Shown here: piece after piece, positions 1-6,349 of the stretch
Position numbering within the stretch: position 1 is the first letter of the stretch
Layout: each line of letters opens with the position of its first letter
Source: Candidatus Methanofastidiosia archaeon
GTDB lineage: Archaea; Methanobacteriota_B; Thermococci; Methanofastidiosales; Methanofastidiosaceae
DNA: 6,454 nt
Reading direction: 5' to 3'
Assembly: GCA_003558335.1 (NCBI GenBank)
Contig: PWMA01000096.1
Location: forward strand, 1 to 6,454
The notes under the pieces: generated by a model
Seen by the model: the letters and a program-made list of their open reading frames with translations, nothing else
Database searches by the model: none
Told to the model about the DNA's origin: nothing
Program-made: the position numbers and the translations under genes

Positions 1-3000
1 GCAAGGACGGTAAATTATCGCCTCAAGCTTATTCTCAAATTACTCGTAGAACTCCAACTTTATCTATATCTAAACAAGGCAGAAATCATACCGCCGGTTC
101 AACAGATTTTACTGATACTGTTGCCGCAGAACTGGACGATATTGTAGAATGGAGACTCGTTATAACAAATAGCGGAGCTGCACCTGCACCTAATGTTGAA
201 TTTTATGATGTTTTACCGTCTAATATGACAATTGGCGGCATCAGTACAAGTCAATATCCTGCAGCAGGAATTACACCATCAGGTTCAGGAACATCGGCTG
301 ATCCATGGAGACATGGTACTTTATCAAACGTTTCTGGAAGTAATACTGCTACTTATTATGTTTGGGGAACTGTAACTGATTGTGATGATCCCAGGAATAA
401 TAGGGCATATGTTAGGTACGGATGTGACGACGATTGTAGATTTAGTTATATATCTTCTGCAGCAAGAGCTCTTAGGACTAGGCCCAGCTTTACCATAAAT
501 CAACAAATTATTTCTCCTTTTACAGCATGTGGTGGAACTATTATAATTAATGTGACAAATAGATCAGGTTTTCCAACAGCATACGACGTTAAGATAGATT
601 CAGAATTACCTGATGGATTTATTTTCGCCTCAATGAATTTAAACTTAGACTATCCATCAAATGACAGTCTGACAAATCCATTATGGGAATTTGATAAAAT
701 ATCCGGTGGGGAAACAAAGATAATTAGTTTTAATGTGGTAAATACTATTGATGGCTGCACCATAACTGCCCCCGGAAGGAATAGAGTAAATGTAAATTAC
801 AAAGATAGTTGCAGTGAAAATTTTAGTGTTTCAGGCCAAAGTATGGATATAACTCCCGTTAGGGCAATTCTTGATGCTTATAAAACTCCTCAAGTACAAG
901 CTGTGCCACCTGAGGGAGAGGCAACATGGACAATAACTGTTACAAACAATGGGAACTACCCCGCTTTCAATGTTACTGTAACCGATACATTAGACGGTAA
1001 TTGGAATACTTCAACAATTGTTGCGAGCAATGGTTCTGATGGAGGGGCACCCATAATAAATGGAAATATAGTTACTTGGAATATTGAAGGTCCAATACCT
1101 GTTTCTGAGTCTTGGACAGCTGAGCTGTCTGCTAATCTATTGGATGGTGCGGGGACAGCAGAAAATTCTGTTGAAGTAGTTGGTAAATGCCCCAATGGAT
1201 GCATATATAGTAATTCCCAAGATACAGCAAGAACGATAAACGTCGATGGAATATATAAAGAGTCATCCCAAGAAAAAGCAAGAATCGGTGATGAAGTAAC
1301 TTTTGATTTAGCAGTTGCTTATACTGGAGTAGGTGCTCAATATGTCAATGTCACAATTATCGATACTTTACCAGAAGGAATAGGGTATATCACTCATTCT
1401 TATTCTGATGATCTTGATACAACTCCAGAGTTTATAATAGATGGGCAAGTGCTAACTTGGAAAATTGGGAACCAAAACGGAGTGGATTGGAGTTTTACTG
1501 GTCCAAACTATGTAAATATAACGATTACGGGTAAAATTGAAGACATAGACAATAATACCATAGACGTTGTTTTAAAAAATACAGCATCTACTAGCTTTAT
1601 TCAAGATGGCGTAGAAGGTTATTTTGAGGATGAAGACACGGTAAGAATAATCGAACCCATACTTTCTATAGAAAAGGTTGGGAGTGCACAGGTAGGTTTG
1701 CCAGGAGACATAGTGCATTATAATATAATTGTTAAAAATGAAGGAAATAGTTGTGCCTATGATTTAGTAATAGAAGATGAAATACCTTTAGGATTGATTC
1801 TTGTTCCTGGCTCTATAAATTCTTTTCCAGCAGCAGATAGTACTTTAGTCATAGGGGATAGTCTAATACAATGGCACTATCAAACATGTCCCAACATTAA
1901 TATAATTAATCTTGAGTATGATGCCATAATTCCACCTCAAGGAGGAAGTTTCAAAAATACAGTGACAACTGCACAGTATACCTCTGTACCTGGAGAGGTA
2001 GATGGACAAAGATTCTATCCTCAGATACTTGATGATTGGAAAGTCGATGCGCCTGGGACACAATTAGACAAGATTACATTAAATACTGAAGTAAATGTTC
2101 CTTCTCCAGGAGGAACAGTCTACTTTAAACTTATTATAACAAACAGCGGCGCGATGCCATTGGATCCAGTTAAATTGATTGATAGATTGCCAGACGGTTT
2201 AACATACATACCAGGATCTAGTTTTGTGGGAGGATCCCCTTACGAGCCTGATACAATTTCTGGATCTCCTGAAATCATTACATGGAACAATATCGGGGCA
2301 ATGGATCCAAATGATAAAATAGAAGTAGAGTTTCAAGCTAGCGTTGATCCTGGTAGGACAGGTACATTTGTCAACGAAGCAACAGTTATCGGAACTTCTA
2401 GTATAGGTGATGTAACAGATACCGATACATCCCAAGTAGGAGTAAAAGGTCCAGCAATAAATATAACAAAATCAGTCTCACCTCCTTGGGGCAAAGTAGG
2501 ATTCAATAATGAATATACTTTAAAGATAGCTAATACTGGAGAGGTAATCTTGGACCCAGTTTCCGTTACAGATACTCTTCCGCCAGGACTCACATATGAG
2601 AACGTAGCCACCCCTCAACCAGATATAGTTACCTTAAATAACGATGGAACAACTACTCTCGAATGGACCAATATTGGGCCCCTAGATATAGGGGAAATCA
2701 AAATTATAACTTACTATGCGAAATTCAATGGACGTGAGAACAGAAGTATAAATTATGTATCCACAGAAGGTGTACCTCCAAACGGATTTGCAGTAAGTGA
2801 TCAGGATCAAGTTGGAATCCTTAAACAATCGGGAACAGATCCACGTACAACATTAAGAATAATCACAAAAGCGAACATGAATAGATGCGATCTCTGTGTC
2901 AACAAAGAGTTTATAGATCAAGCAAGAAACCTATTAATTAATCGAAATATTGAGGTAGTCGAACACGACAATTGCTGCACGCCTGAAAACGTAATAGAAG

Positions 3001-3209
3001 AGCTAAAGCTTGAGATAGTAAGAAGGGGACTTGATAGTGATCCAAGATATCTGACAGCACTTAACTTGCTAGAAGATGCATTTAGATTATGTCGAGAGGC
3101 AGAAGTTGCATACACTAGGACTAACTATAGCTTAGCACACAGATTAACAAGAGAAAAATGTGACGCAATCAATAAAGCAATGAAAATTATGATAGATATT
3201 CTTTCTTAA
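1..3209 (+). CDS. Large DUF11-repeat surface/secreted protein (5' truncated by window edge)
   Basis: The reading frame is open from the first complete codon at position 3 to the TAA at 3207-3209, so 1068 residues are visible. The true start and any signal peptide lie upstream; the ATG at 225 falls inside a repeat module and is not the start. At least seven modules of 125-140 residues follow one another, each with DUF11 hallmarks: an early strand of the type VTNxG or ITNSG, then D-x-LP-x-G, then a W-x-I/N-x-G strand. DUF11 modules adopt an Ig-like beta fold and are common in archaeal and bacterial surface proteins. At least a dozen N-X-S/T sequons suggest N-glycosylation outside the cell. The last 128 residues are a different, helical, cysteine-bearing domain. 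No C-terminal hydrophobic helix, PGF-type or LPXTG-like sorting motif is visible, so the attachment mode is unknown. An adhesin, sheath or S-layer-associated role is inference. Confidence 0.9.
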   Translation, partial: KDGKLSPQAYSQITRRTPTLSISKQGRNHTAGSTDFTDTVAAELDDIVEWRLVITNSGAAPAPNVEFYDVLPSNMTIGGISTSQYPAAGITPSGSGTSADPWRHGTLSNVSGSNTATYYVWGTVTDCDDPRNNRAYVRYGCDDDCRFSYISSAARALRTRPSFTINQQIISPFTACGGTIIINVTNRSGFPTAYDVKIDSELPDGFIFASMNLNLDYPSNDSLTNPLWEFDKISGGETKIISFNVVNTIDGCTITAPGRNRVNVNYKDSCSENFSVSGQSMDITPVRAILDAYKTPQVQAVPPEGEATWTITVTNNGNYPAFNVTVTDTLDGNWNTSTIVASNGSDGGAPIINGNIVTWNIEGPIPVSESWTAELSANLLDGAGTAENSVEVVGKCPNGCIYSNSQDTARTINVDGIYKESSQEKARIGDEVTFDLAVAYTGVGAQYVNVTIIDTLPEGIGYITHSYSDDLDTTPEFIIDGQVLTWKIGNQNGVDWSFTGPNYVNITITGKIEDIDNNTIDVVLKNTASTSFIQDGVEGYFEDEDTVRIIEPILSIEKVGSAQVGLPGDIVHYNIIVKNEGNSCAYDLVIEDEIPLGLILVPGSINSFPAADSTLVIGDSLIQWHYQTCPNINIINLEYDAIIPPQGGSFKNTVTTAQYTSVPGEVDGQRFYPQILDDWKVDAPGTQLDKITLNTEVNVPSPGGTVYFKLIITNSGAMPLDPVKLIDRLPDGLTYIPGSSFVGGSPYEPDTISGSPEIITWNNIGAMDPNDKIEVEFQASVDPGRTGTFVNEATVIGTSSIGDVTDTDTSQVGVKGPAINITKSVSPPWGKVGFNNEYTLKIANTGEVILDPVSVTDTLPPGLTYENVATPQPDIVTLNNDGTTTLEWTNIGPLDIGEIKIITYYAKFNGRENRSINYVSTEGVPPNGFAVSDQDQVGILKQSGTDPRTTLRIITKANMNRCDLCVNKEFIDQARNLLINRNIEVVEHDNCCTPENVIEELKLEIVRRGLDSDPRYLTALNLLEDAFRLCREAEVAYTRTNYSLAHRLTREKCDAINKAMKIMIDILS
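57..2822 (+). repeat. Array of seven divergent DUF11/Ig-like protein modules
   Basis: Module boundaries, set by the recurring pattern, start at about 57, 477, 852, 1245, 1653, 2046 and 2445, giving lengths of 140, 125, 131, 136, 131, 133 and 126 codons. Shared landmarks are VITNSGAAP in module 1, VTNNGNYPAFNV in 3, VKNEGNSCAYDL in 5, IITNSGAMPLDPV in 6 and IANTGEVILDPV in 7, each followed by D-x-LP-x-G or D-x-L. Modules 2 and 4 are the most divergent. The DNA copies differ widely, so this is an old protein-level repeat, not a recent tandem duplication. Modules 6 and 7 look closest (both LDPV then LPxGLTY) and may be the most recent duplicates. Cysteines occur in modules 1, 2, 3 and 5 and are absent from 4, 6 and 7. 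Confidence 0.85.
2823..3206 (+). other. C-terminal helical six-cysteine domain of the surface protein
   Basis: After the last DUF11 module the composition switches from beta-rich (T, V, N, G) to helix-like (E, L, R, K, I). The 128 residues carry six cysteines: a CDLC pair (codons at 2886 and 2895), an adjacent CC (2973 and 2976), and single Cys codons at 3090 and 3159. Segments such as EEVAY-like charged stretches and EFIDQARNLL, NVIEELKLEIVRRG and YLTALNLLEDAFRLC look like amphipathic helices of a small bundle. No membrane helix is seen. I do not recognise the family. The cysteines could form disulfides outside the cell or bind a metal, and the domain could dock the protein to the envelope or to a partner. 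All of these roles are inference. Confidence 0.6.
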
Positions 3210-3216
3210 AAAAAAA
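3208..3216 (-). terminator. Oligo-T terminator tract for top6A (minus strand T9)
   Basis: A run of nine A on the plus strand reads as nine T on the minus strand, beginning 12 bases past the top6A stop codon. Archaeal RNA polymerase stops at oligo-T tracts without needing a hairpin, so this is a good intrinsic terminator for the top6B-top6A transcript. It overlaps the stop codon of the convergent surface-protein gene. Confidence 0.6.
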
Positions 3217-3223
3217 TTATTTA

Positions 3224-3230
3224 TTTTTTT
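3224..3230 (+). terminator. Oligo-T terminator tract for the surface-protein gene (plus strand T7)
   Basis: Seven consecutive T on the plus strand lie 14 bases past the TAA of the surface-protein gene, preceded by TTATTTA. This is typical of archaeal oligo-T termination. The tract overlaps the stop codon of the convergent top6A gene, and with the facing A-run forms an inverted repeat spanning 3205-3233. Confidence 0.6.
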
Positions 3231-4317
3231 AAGGTAAAAATATTTCATTTTCTATTTTTTCAGGTAAATACTCTTTAGCAACAAACTCTAAAGATTTATT
3301 TGCAAGCGCCTGCTGCTCTATTCTCACTCCAAGTTTCAAGCACTTTTTCATTTGGTCCTGCCATTCTTTGCGTTTAAACCACTCATAATCCATGATTTCA
3401 TTTATTCTCTTCTTGTCCATATCTTTTAGTTTTTCAGTGACCTTTTGAAGATCATACTCCTCGATGTCGTCCATAGTCATACCTATAAACTTGGCATCTG
3501 GAACACCTAATCTTCTAGATAGATATGCTAGGTTCATCGAACCTTGTTTTATAGTGGAATATATGTACCATCCGTAAGGGTCACCGTCTGTAAAGACATA
3601 AACTGGTAACTTCTTTTCTGTGTGCAGCCTGTTTATCAACCTTCTTACCCCTCTTGGAGCTTGTCCTTGACAGGCAACCAATAAAGCATCGTTTGTCTTA
3701 GCAAATTTTTCCTCAATAAGTCTATCACACATTGCTGCAGTTTCTATCACAAGTATATATTTAGCGTTAAGGTCTAGGAAGTCAATCTCTTCAACTGTAC
3801 CTGGTACGGCCCATCCTCCTCTTCCAAGTTTTGAAGCATTAAACTCATCTTCATCATCTCTTATGACGATGTCCCCATAAATATACCCTCTTCTGTCCGC
3901 AGTAAGATTTAACTCTTCTCTCAATATATCAAGAGCTGTTTCTAAATCTTCAATTATTGGATTTGATTCAATCTGGTCATCAAAAGTATTTTCTTTAGAT
4001 CCTTCAACAGTATGCTTTAATGCATAGTAAAGCTCCCTTATTCCAGCATGCTTGTTTTCCTCAACAAGTCTTCTACAATAAGAAGCAACAAGCAGAGTTT
4101 GCATGAATTTTTTCGTATGAGCGACATTTAAAAAATGCCTCTTAGAATATTTGTCTCCAAGCTGAATTACTTTTTCATTGTCATCAAAATAAACATTAGA
4201 TTTCCCTCTTTGAGGTATCTTTATTGAAGGGCTTTCTTCCTTCATTATCTGCTCGTAAATCTCCTCGCCAAACTTACCTAGTATGGATGGGACGTTTTGA
4301 GACGGTTTATTCTTCAT
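3229..4317 (-). CDS. top6A: DNA topoisomerase VI subunit A (Spo11-like cleavage subunit)
   Basis: This is the DNA-cleaving subunit of type IIB topoisomerase VI, which works as an A2B2 heterotetramer in the cytoplasm to relax and decatenate DNA through a transient double-strand break. The 362 residues match the usual family length of about 360-390. The winged-helix 5Y-CAP domain carries R94-E-L-Y-Y98, and the second tyrosine (Y98) should form the phosphotyrosyl link to DNA. The Toprim domain shows E192 in VIETAAM and D244-G-D246 in YVFTDGDPYG, the acidic triad that binds Mg2+. Y98, E192, D244 and D246 each sit five residues before the Methanocaldococcus jannaschii equivalents as I recall them (Y103, E197, D249, D251). 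Conserved GQAPRGVRRLINRL and GVPDAKFIGMTMDDI support the assignment. The ATG overlaps the 3' end of top6B by 11 bp and follows a strong ribosome-binding site, so the start is secure. The gene looks intact. Confidence 0.97.
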   Translation of the reverse strand: MKNKPSQNVPSILGKFGEEIYEQIMKEESPSIKIPQRGKSNVYFDDNEKVIQLGDKYSKRHFLNVAHTKKFMQTLLVASYCRRLVEENKHAGIRELYYALKHTVEGSKENTFDDQIESNPIIEDLETALDILREELNLTADRRGYIYGDIVIRDDEDEFNASKLGRGGWAVPGTVEEIDFLDLNAKYILVIETAAMCDRLIEEKFAKTNDALLVACQGQAPRGVRRLINRLHTEKKLPVYVFTDGDPYGWYIYSTIKQGSMNLAYLSRRLGVPDAKFIGMTMDDIEEYDLQKVTEKLKDMDKKRINEIMDYEWFKRKEWQDQMKKCLKLGVRIEQQALANKSLEFVAKEYLPEKIENEIFLP

Positions 4318-5932
4318 TTTCGCTCACCTCTTCCATGCCGTTTTCTTCTGAAACCGGTGTGATTTCTTCTTCACCATTTGTAGCCTCTTCAAAATCATAC
4401 TTTTTTTCAACGATGTCTGTCAAGACTTTAGCTATTTTAGAACTGTCCTCTAGGTTAACTAAACTTGCAATGGCATTTGACGTTTCTGCAACATATCTTA
4501 AGAGAGTTTTTTTCTTTGTAAGTTTTTCATGGGCACGCCTTTTTCCAGATAGATATCTTGATAAAGATCTACCTACTTCCATTAGTGCAAATCTAATTTC
4601 CGTATAAATCTCTTCTTCAGTTGCAATCGCTTGCTTTCCTGCTGATGTATAAGGTATATGGGTAGAAACAATATTGACAAAAATTGTTAAAGGCGCTTTA
4701 TCATCTTTTACGCCGTATCTCTTCCAATCAATTGATTTAACAGCTTCTGTAACGCAACACCCTCCCTGGTCAAATATTAAAGGCGTTCTGTTAGCATATC
4801 TTATAATATCAACTCCATTGTTACCAGCATTTCCTCCATAAGCTAATCCTACTTCAACAATAAATGCTATGCCTCCATGGTAAACTTGTGGAGTCCTTGT
4901 TACAGTATGAACGAATTCTGGAGAAAGAATACCCTCAAGACCAAGTTTAACTGAATCTGCACCTATCGGTATAAGACCCTCAGTTGGCGGGGCCATAAAA
5001 GTGATCTGTTTAATTGCATTTACCAGTTTTTCTGCATATTCCCAATCTACCTTTTTAGGATTTATATCCAGGTCAAGGCCAGAAATCTGCTCTATCTCTT
5101 CAACTTTTTTAGAAGAAACTCTAGTAAATTCTGAAACTAAAAAGGTTCTTACCCTTGTAGCACTCGAATTTTTTATCATTGAGAGAATGTCGTCTGCCGA
5201 AGTTCCATGTGGGTGAGGCTTCATTTCTTTAGGATGTTTGGGTATCTGTCTTACATTCCTATCAAACAGTATCTTTGTTCCATCAGGCTCAATAAAAGTA
5301 ATTCTAGTATGAGGATTTGCAATCGCAGTCATCTTAAGATAACTGTAGGGGCCATATTTTGACCTATTATATTGGAGATTTTTAGCTTCAAGGTTTATTC
5401 TTGTACCTCTCCATTTCCCTGGATTTTTCAATGTCTCTCGTGAAACAATTTCACCAGCATTTTTTTCTACATTAATCTTGACATTTACTTTATTAATTGC
5501 CTTGCCTCCTGTAGAAGTTACGACTTCACTTGATTTACCTGTAGTTACTTGTGAGTACATAACTGCACCTGAAACTCCAATTCCTTGTTGGCCTCTTGAC
5601 TGGATGTTCCTATGCGCCTTGCTTCCTGCAAGCATCTTACCAAATACATGAGTTATATAATCTAGAGGAATTCCTGAAGCATTATCTTCCATTATTATTT
5701 TATAGCGCTCTTGACCAATTTCACTAATATGAACAGAAATATCTGGAAAAATTCTAGCTTCTTCACAAGCATCAAGCGAATTTGTAACGCCCTCATGTAC
5801 AAGTGTAGTTAATGAACGCAATTTACCAGTATATCCAAGCATTGCTGCATTCTTTTTAAAGAATTCAGAAACACTTTGCATTTTAAATGATTTAAATATT
5901 TCATCAGCATGTTTGACTTTCGTTTCTGACAT
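4307..5932 (-). CDS. top6B: DNA topoisomerase VI subunit B (GHKL ATPase subunit)
   Basis: This subunit binds ATP, dimerises as a gate and drives strand passage through the top6A dimer. Of its 541 residues, about 25-220 form the GHKL ATPase fold. The N box is E47-x-x-x-N51-S-x-D54-A, where E47 is the likely catalytic base and N51 the Mg2+ ligand. The adenine-binding loop is D83-N-A-S-G87-I. The ATP lid is RGQQGIGVSGA (113-123), and GT (176-177) follows the lid in the usual place. A helix-two-turns-helix region (about 235-310, starting HPHGTSADDIL) and a transducer domain (about 315-510) follow, with switch lysine K433 in SAGKQAIA. The length matches Sulfolobus-type subunits that lack the extra C-terminal Ig-like domain of Methanosarcina; instead the protein ends in an acidic tail (about 521-541). 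ATG 5930-5932 is preceded by AGGTGA at proper spacing. The usual D-N-G of the G1 box is D-N-A here, a change also seen in some GHKL histidine kinases. Confidence 0.97.
   Translation of the reverse strand: MSETKVKHADEIFKSFKMQSVSEFFKKNAAMLGYTGKLRSLTTLVHEGVTNSLDACEEARIFPDISVHISEIGQERYKIIMEDNASGIPLDYITHVFGKMLAGSKAHRNIQSRGQQGIGVSGAVMYSQVTTGKSSEVVTSTGGKAINKVNVKINVEKNAGEIVSRETLKNPGKWRGTRINLEAKNLQYNRSKYGPYSYLKMTAIANPHTRITFIEPDGTKILFDRNVRQIPKHPKEMKPHPHGTSADDILSMIKNSSATRVRTFLVSEFTRVSSKKVEEIEQISGLDLDINPKKVDWEYAEKLVNAIKQITFMAPPTEGLIPIGADSVKLGLEGILSPEFVHTVTRTPQVYHGGIAFIVEVGLAYGGNAGNNGVDIIRYANRTPLIFDQGGCCVTEAVKSIDWKRYGVKDDKAPLTIFVNIVSTHIPYTSAGKQAIATEEEIYTEIRFALMEVGRSLSRYLSGKRRAHEKLTKKKTLLRYVAETSNAIASLVNLEDSSKIAKVLTDIVEKKYDFEEATNGEEEITPVSEENGMEEVSENEE
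4324..4330 (-). promoter_or_regulatory. Ribosome-binding site of top6A inside top6B
   Basis: On the minus strand GAGGTGA lies six bases before the top6A ATG, within the last codons of top6B. It is a seven-base match to the archaeal 16S rRNA 3' end. Because top6B stops 11 bp into top6A, ribosomes finishing the B subunit can reinitiate at this site, which would help keep the two subunits stoichiometric. Confidence 0.85.
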
Positions 5933-5938
5933 CCAATT

Positions 5939-5944
5939 TCACCT
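5939..5944 (-). promoter_or_regulatory. Ribosome-binding site of top6B
   Basis: AGGTGA on the minus strand sits six bases before the ATG at 5932 and fixes the start of the B subunit. Confidence 0.8.
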
Positions 5945-5965
5945 ATTGATAACTAGTATTTGATT

Positions 5966-5974
5966 CTTTATAAG
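5966..5974 (-). promoter_or_regulatory. TATA box of the top6B-top6A operon
   Basis: The minus strand reads CTTATAAAG, a good archaeal TATA box, preceded by purine-rich GCAAGA that could serve as the BRE. A start about 25 bases downstream (near 5945) would give a short leader that just contains the ribosome-binding site. The box lies in the 63-bp gap (5933-5995) between the DUF167 gene and top6B. That gap holds no oligo-T tract on the minus strand, so read-through from the upstream gene is also possible. Confidence 0.6.
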
Positions 5975-5995
5975 TCTTGCTGTCGGGAATTTGCA

Positions 5996-6295
5996 TTATT
6001 TTAAAATTTTGGATAATTTATTATAAACTTCTTCTAAACTATAATTAACAAATATAGATTTCTTTTTATTATGCTCCCCTTTTACGATGTCAGCCTCTTT
6101 AAAAACACTCTTGAAAAATTCCAAAATTTCTTTATTTGCCTGTCCTTTAGCTGCTGGCGACTTAATCTTTATCTTAATTCTTTTACTCCACACATTATAA
6201 TCTAATTTAAAATCGCTTGAATTTGGAACAACTTCTATTTCAATTATTGTCCCATCTCTACTCCCCTTTAATGATTCTATCATTTTAACACTCAT
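5996..6295 (-). CDS. DUF167 / YggU-family (UPF0235) small protein
   Basis: This small soluble protein of about 99 residues belongs to the family of E. coli YggU and Methanothermobacter MTH637, conserved across domains but without an established biochemical function. Family marks are an early strand DGTIIEIEVVPNS (about 14-26), a basic strand pair W-S-K-R-I-K-I-K-I-K (about 36-45), the signature SPAAKGQANKEI (46-57, equivalent to the common PPxxGKAN), and VKGEHNKKKSIFV (71-83, where relatives often have GxxSRxK). The length suits the family. I chose the ATG at 6293-6295; the ATG four codons on (6281-6283) would give 95 residues and cannot be excluded, since neither has a strong ribosome-binding site. 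The frame stays open upstream to the window edge, but that stretch lacks family features and runs antisense to the divergent gene. It may be co-transcribed with top6B-top6A, 63 bp downstream. Confidence 0.85.
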   Translation of the reverse strand: MSVKMIESLKGSRDGTIIEIEVVPNSSDFKLDYNVWSKRIKIKIKSPAAKGQANKEILEFFKSVFKEADIVKGEHNKKKSIFVNYSLEEVYNKLSKILK

Positions 6296-6349
6296 TAGTT
6301 TTATAAACTCAATAAATCCAACTCTTAAAAAGCTACTTAAGAGATTGAT
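6296..6349. promoter_or_regulatory. Divergent promoter region between DUF167 and MBL-fold genes
   Basis: This 54-bp spacer contains TTTATAAA at 6300-6307, a symmetric TATA-like box. Read on the plus strand it would place a start near 6330 and a leader of about 20 bases for the gene at 6350. A second AT box, CTTAAAAAG at 6324-6332, reads CTTTTTAAG on the minus strand and would place a minus-strand start near 6302, about seven bases before the DUF167 ATG. Both assignments rest on spacing alone and are tentative. Confidence 0.45.
6322..6343. repeat. Perfect 7-bp inverted repeat with 8-bp spacer; possible operator
   Basis: CTCTTAA (6322-6328) and TTAAGAG (6337-6343) are exact reverse complements separated by eight bases, and the unit ends six bases before the ATG at 6350. 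The half-sites are 15 bp centre to centre. The position over the second AT box and the expected start region would suit binding by a dimeric repressor. It could instead fold as a weak hairpin in the leader, or be chance in AT-rich DNA. Confidence 0.4.

Noticed and set aside
57..2822. Tandem DNA repeats or a CRISPR-like array from the recurring modules
   Set aside because: The modules are similar only at the protein level; there are no evenly spaced identical DNA repeats with unique spacers.
324..3115. Several minus-strand open frames of 60-92 codons within the surface-protein gene
   Set aside because: They all lie opposite well-formed DUF11 coding sequence, have low-complexity products, and lack ribosome-binding or promoter context.
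225..3209. Taking the ATG at 225 as the start of the surface-protein gene
   Set aside because: The frame is open without a stop back to position 3, and the upstream residues complete the first DUF11 module (WRLVITNSGAAP), so the gene begins before the window.
4224..4607. Plus-strand 127-codon open frame across the top6A/top6B junction
   Set aside because: It is antisense to two clear conserved genes, and its serine- and phenylalanine-rich product shows no recognisable family; it is a shadow frame.
5001..5216. Plus-strand 71-codon open frame inside top6B
   Set aside because: It is antisense to the conserved helix-two-turns-helix region of Top6B and has no features of its own.
3229..5932. Top6A/Top6B as a Spo11-like or mini-topoisomerase (Topo VIII) mobile variant
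   Set aside because: Both subunits are full length, separate, and have the complete set of cleavage, Toprim, GHKL, H2TH and transducer elements, which fits chromosomal topoisomerase VI, and no mobile-element genes lie nearby.
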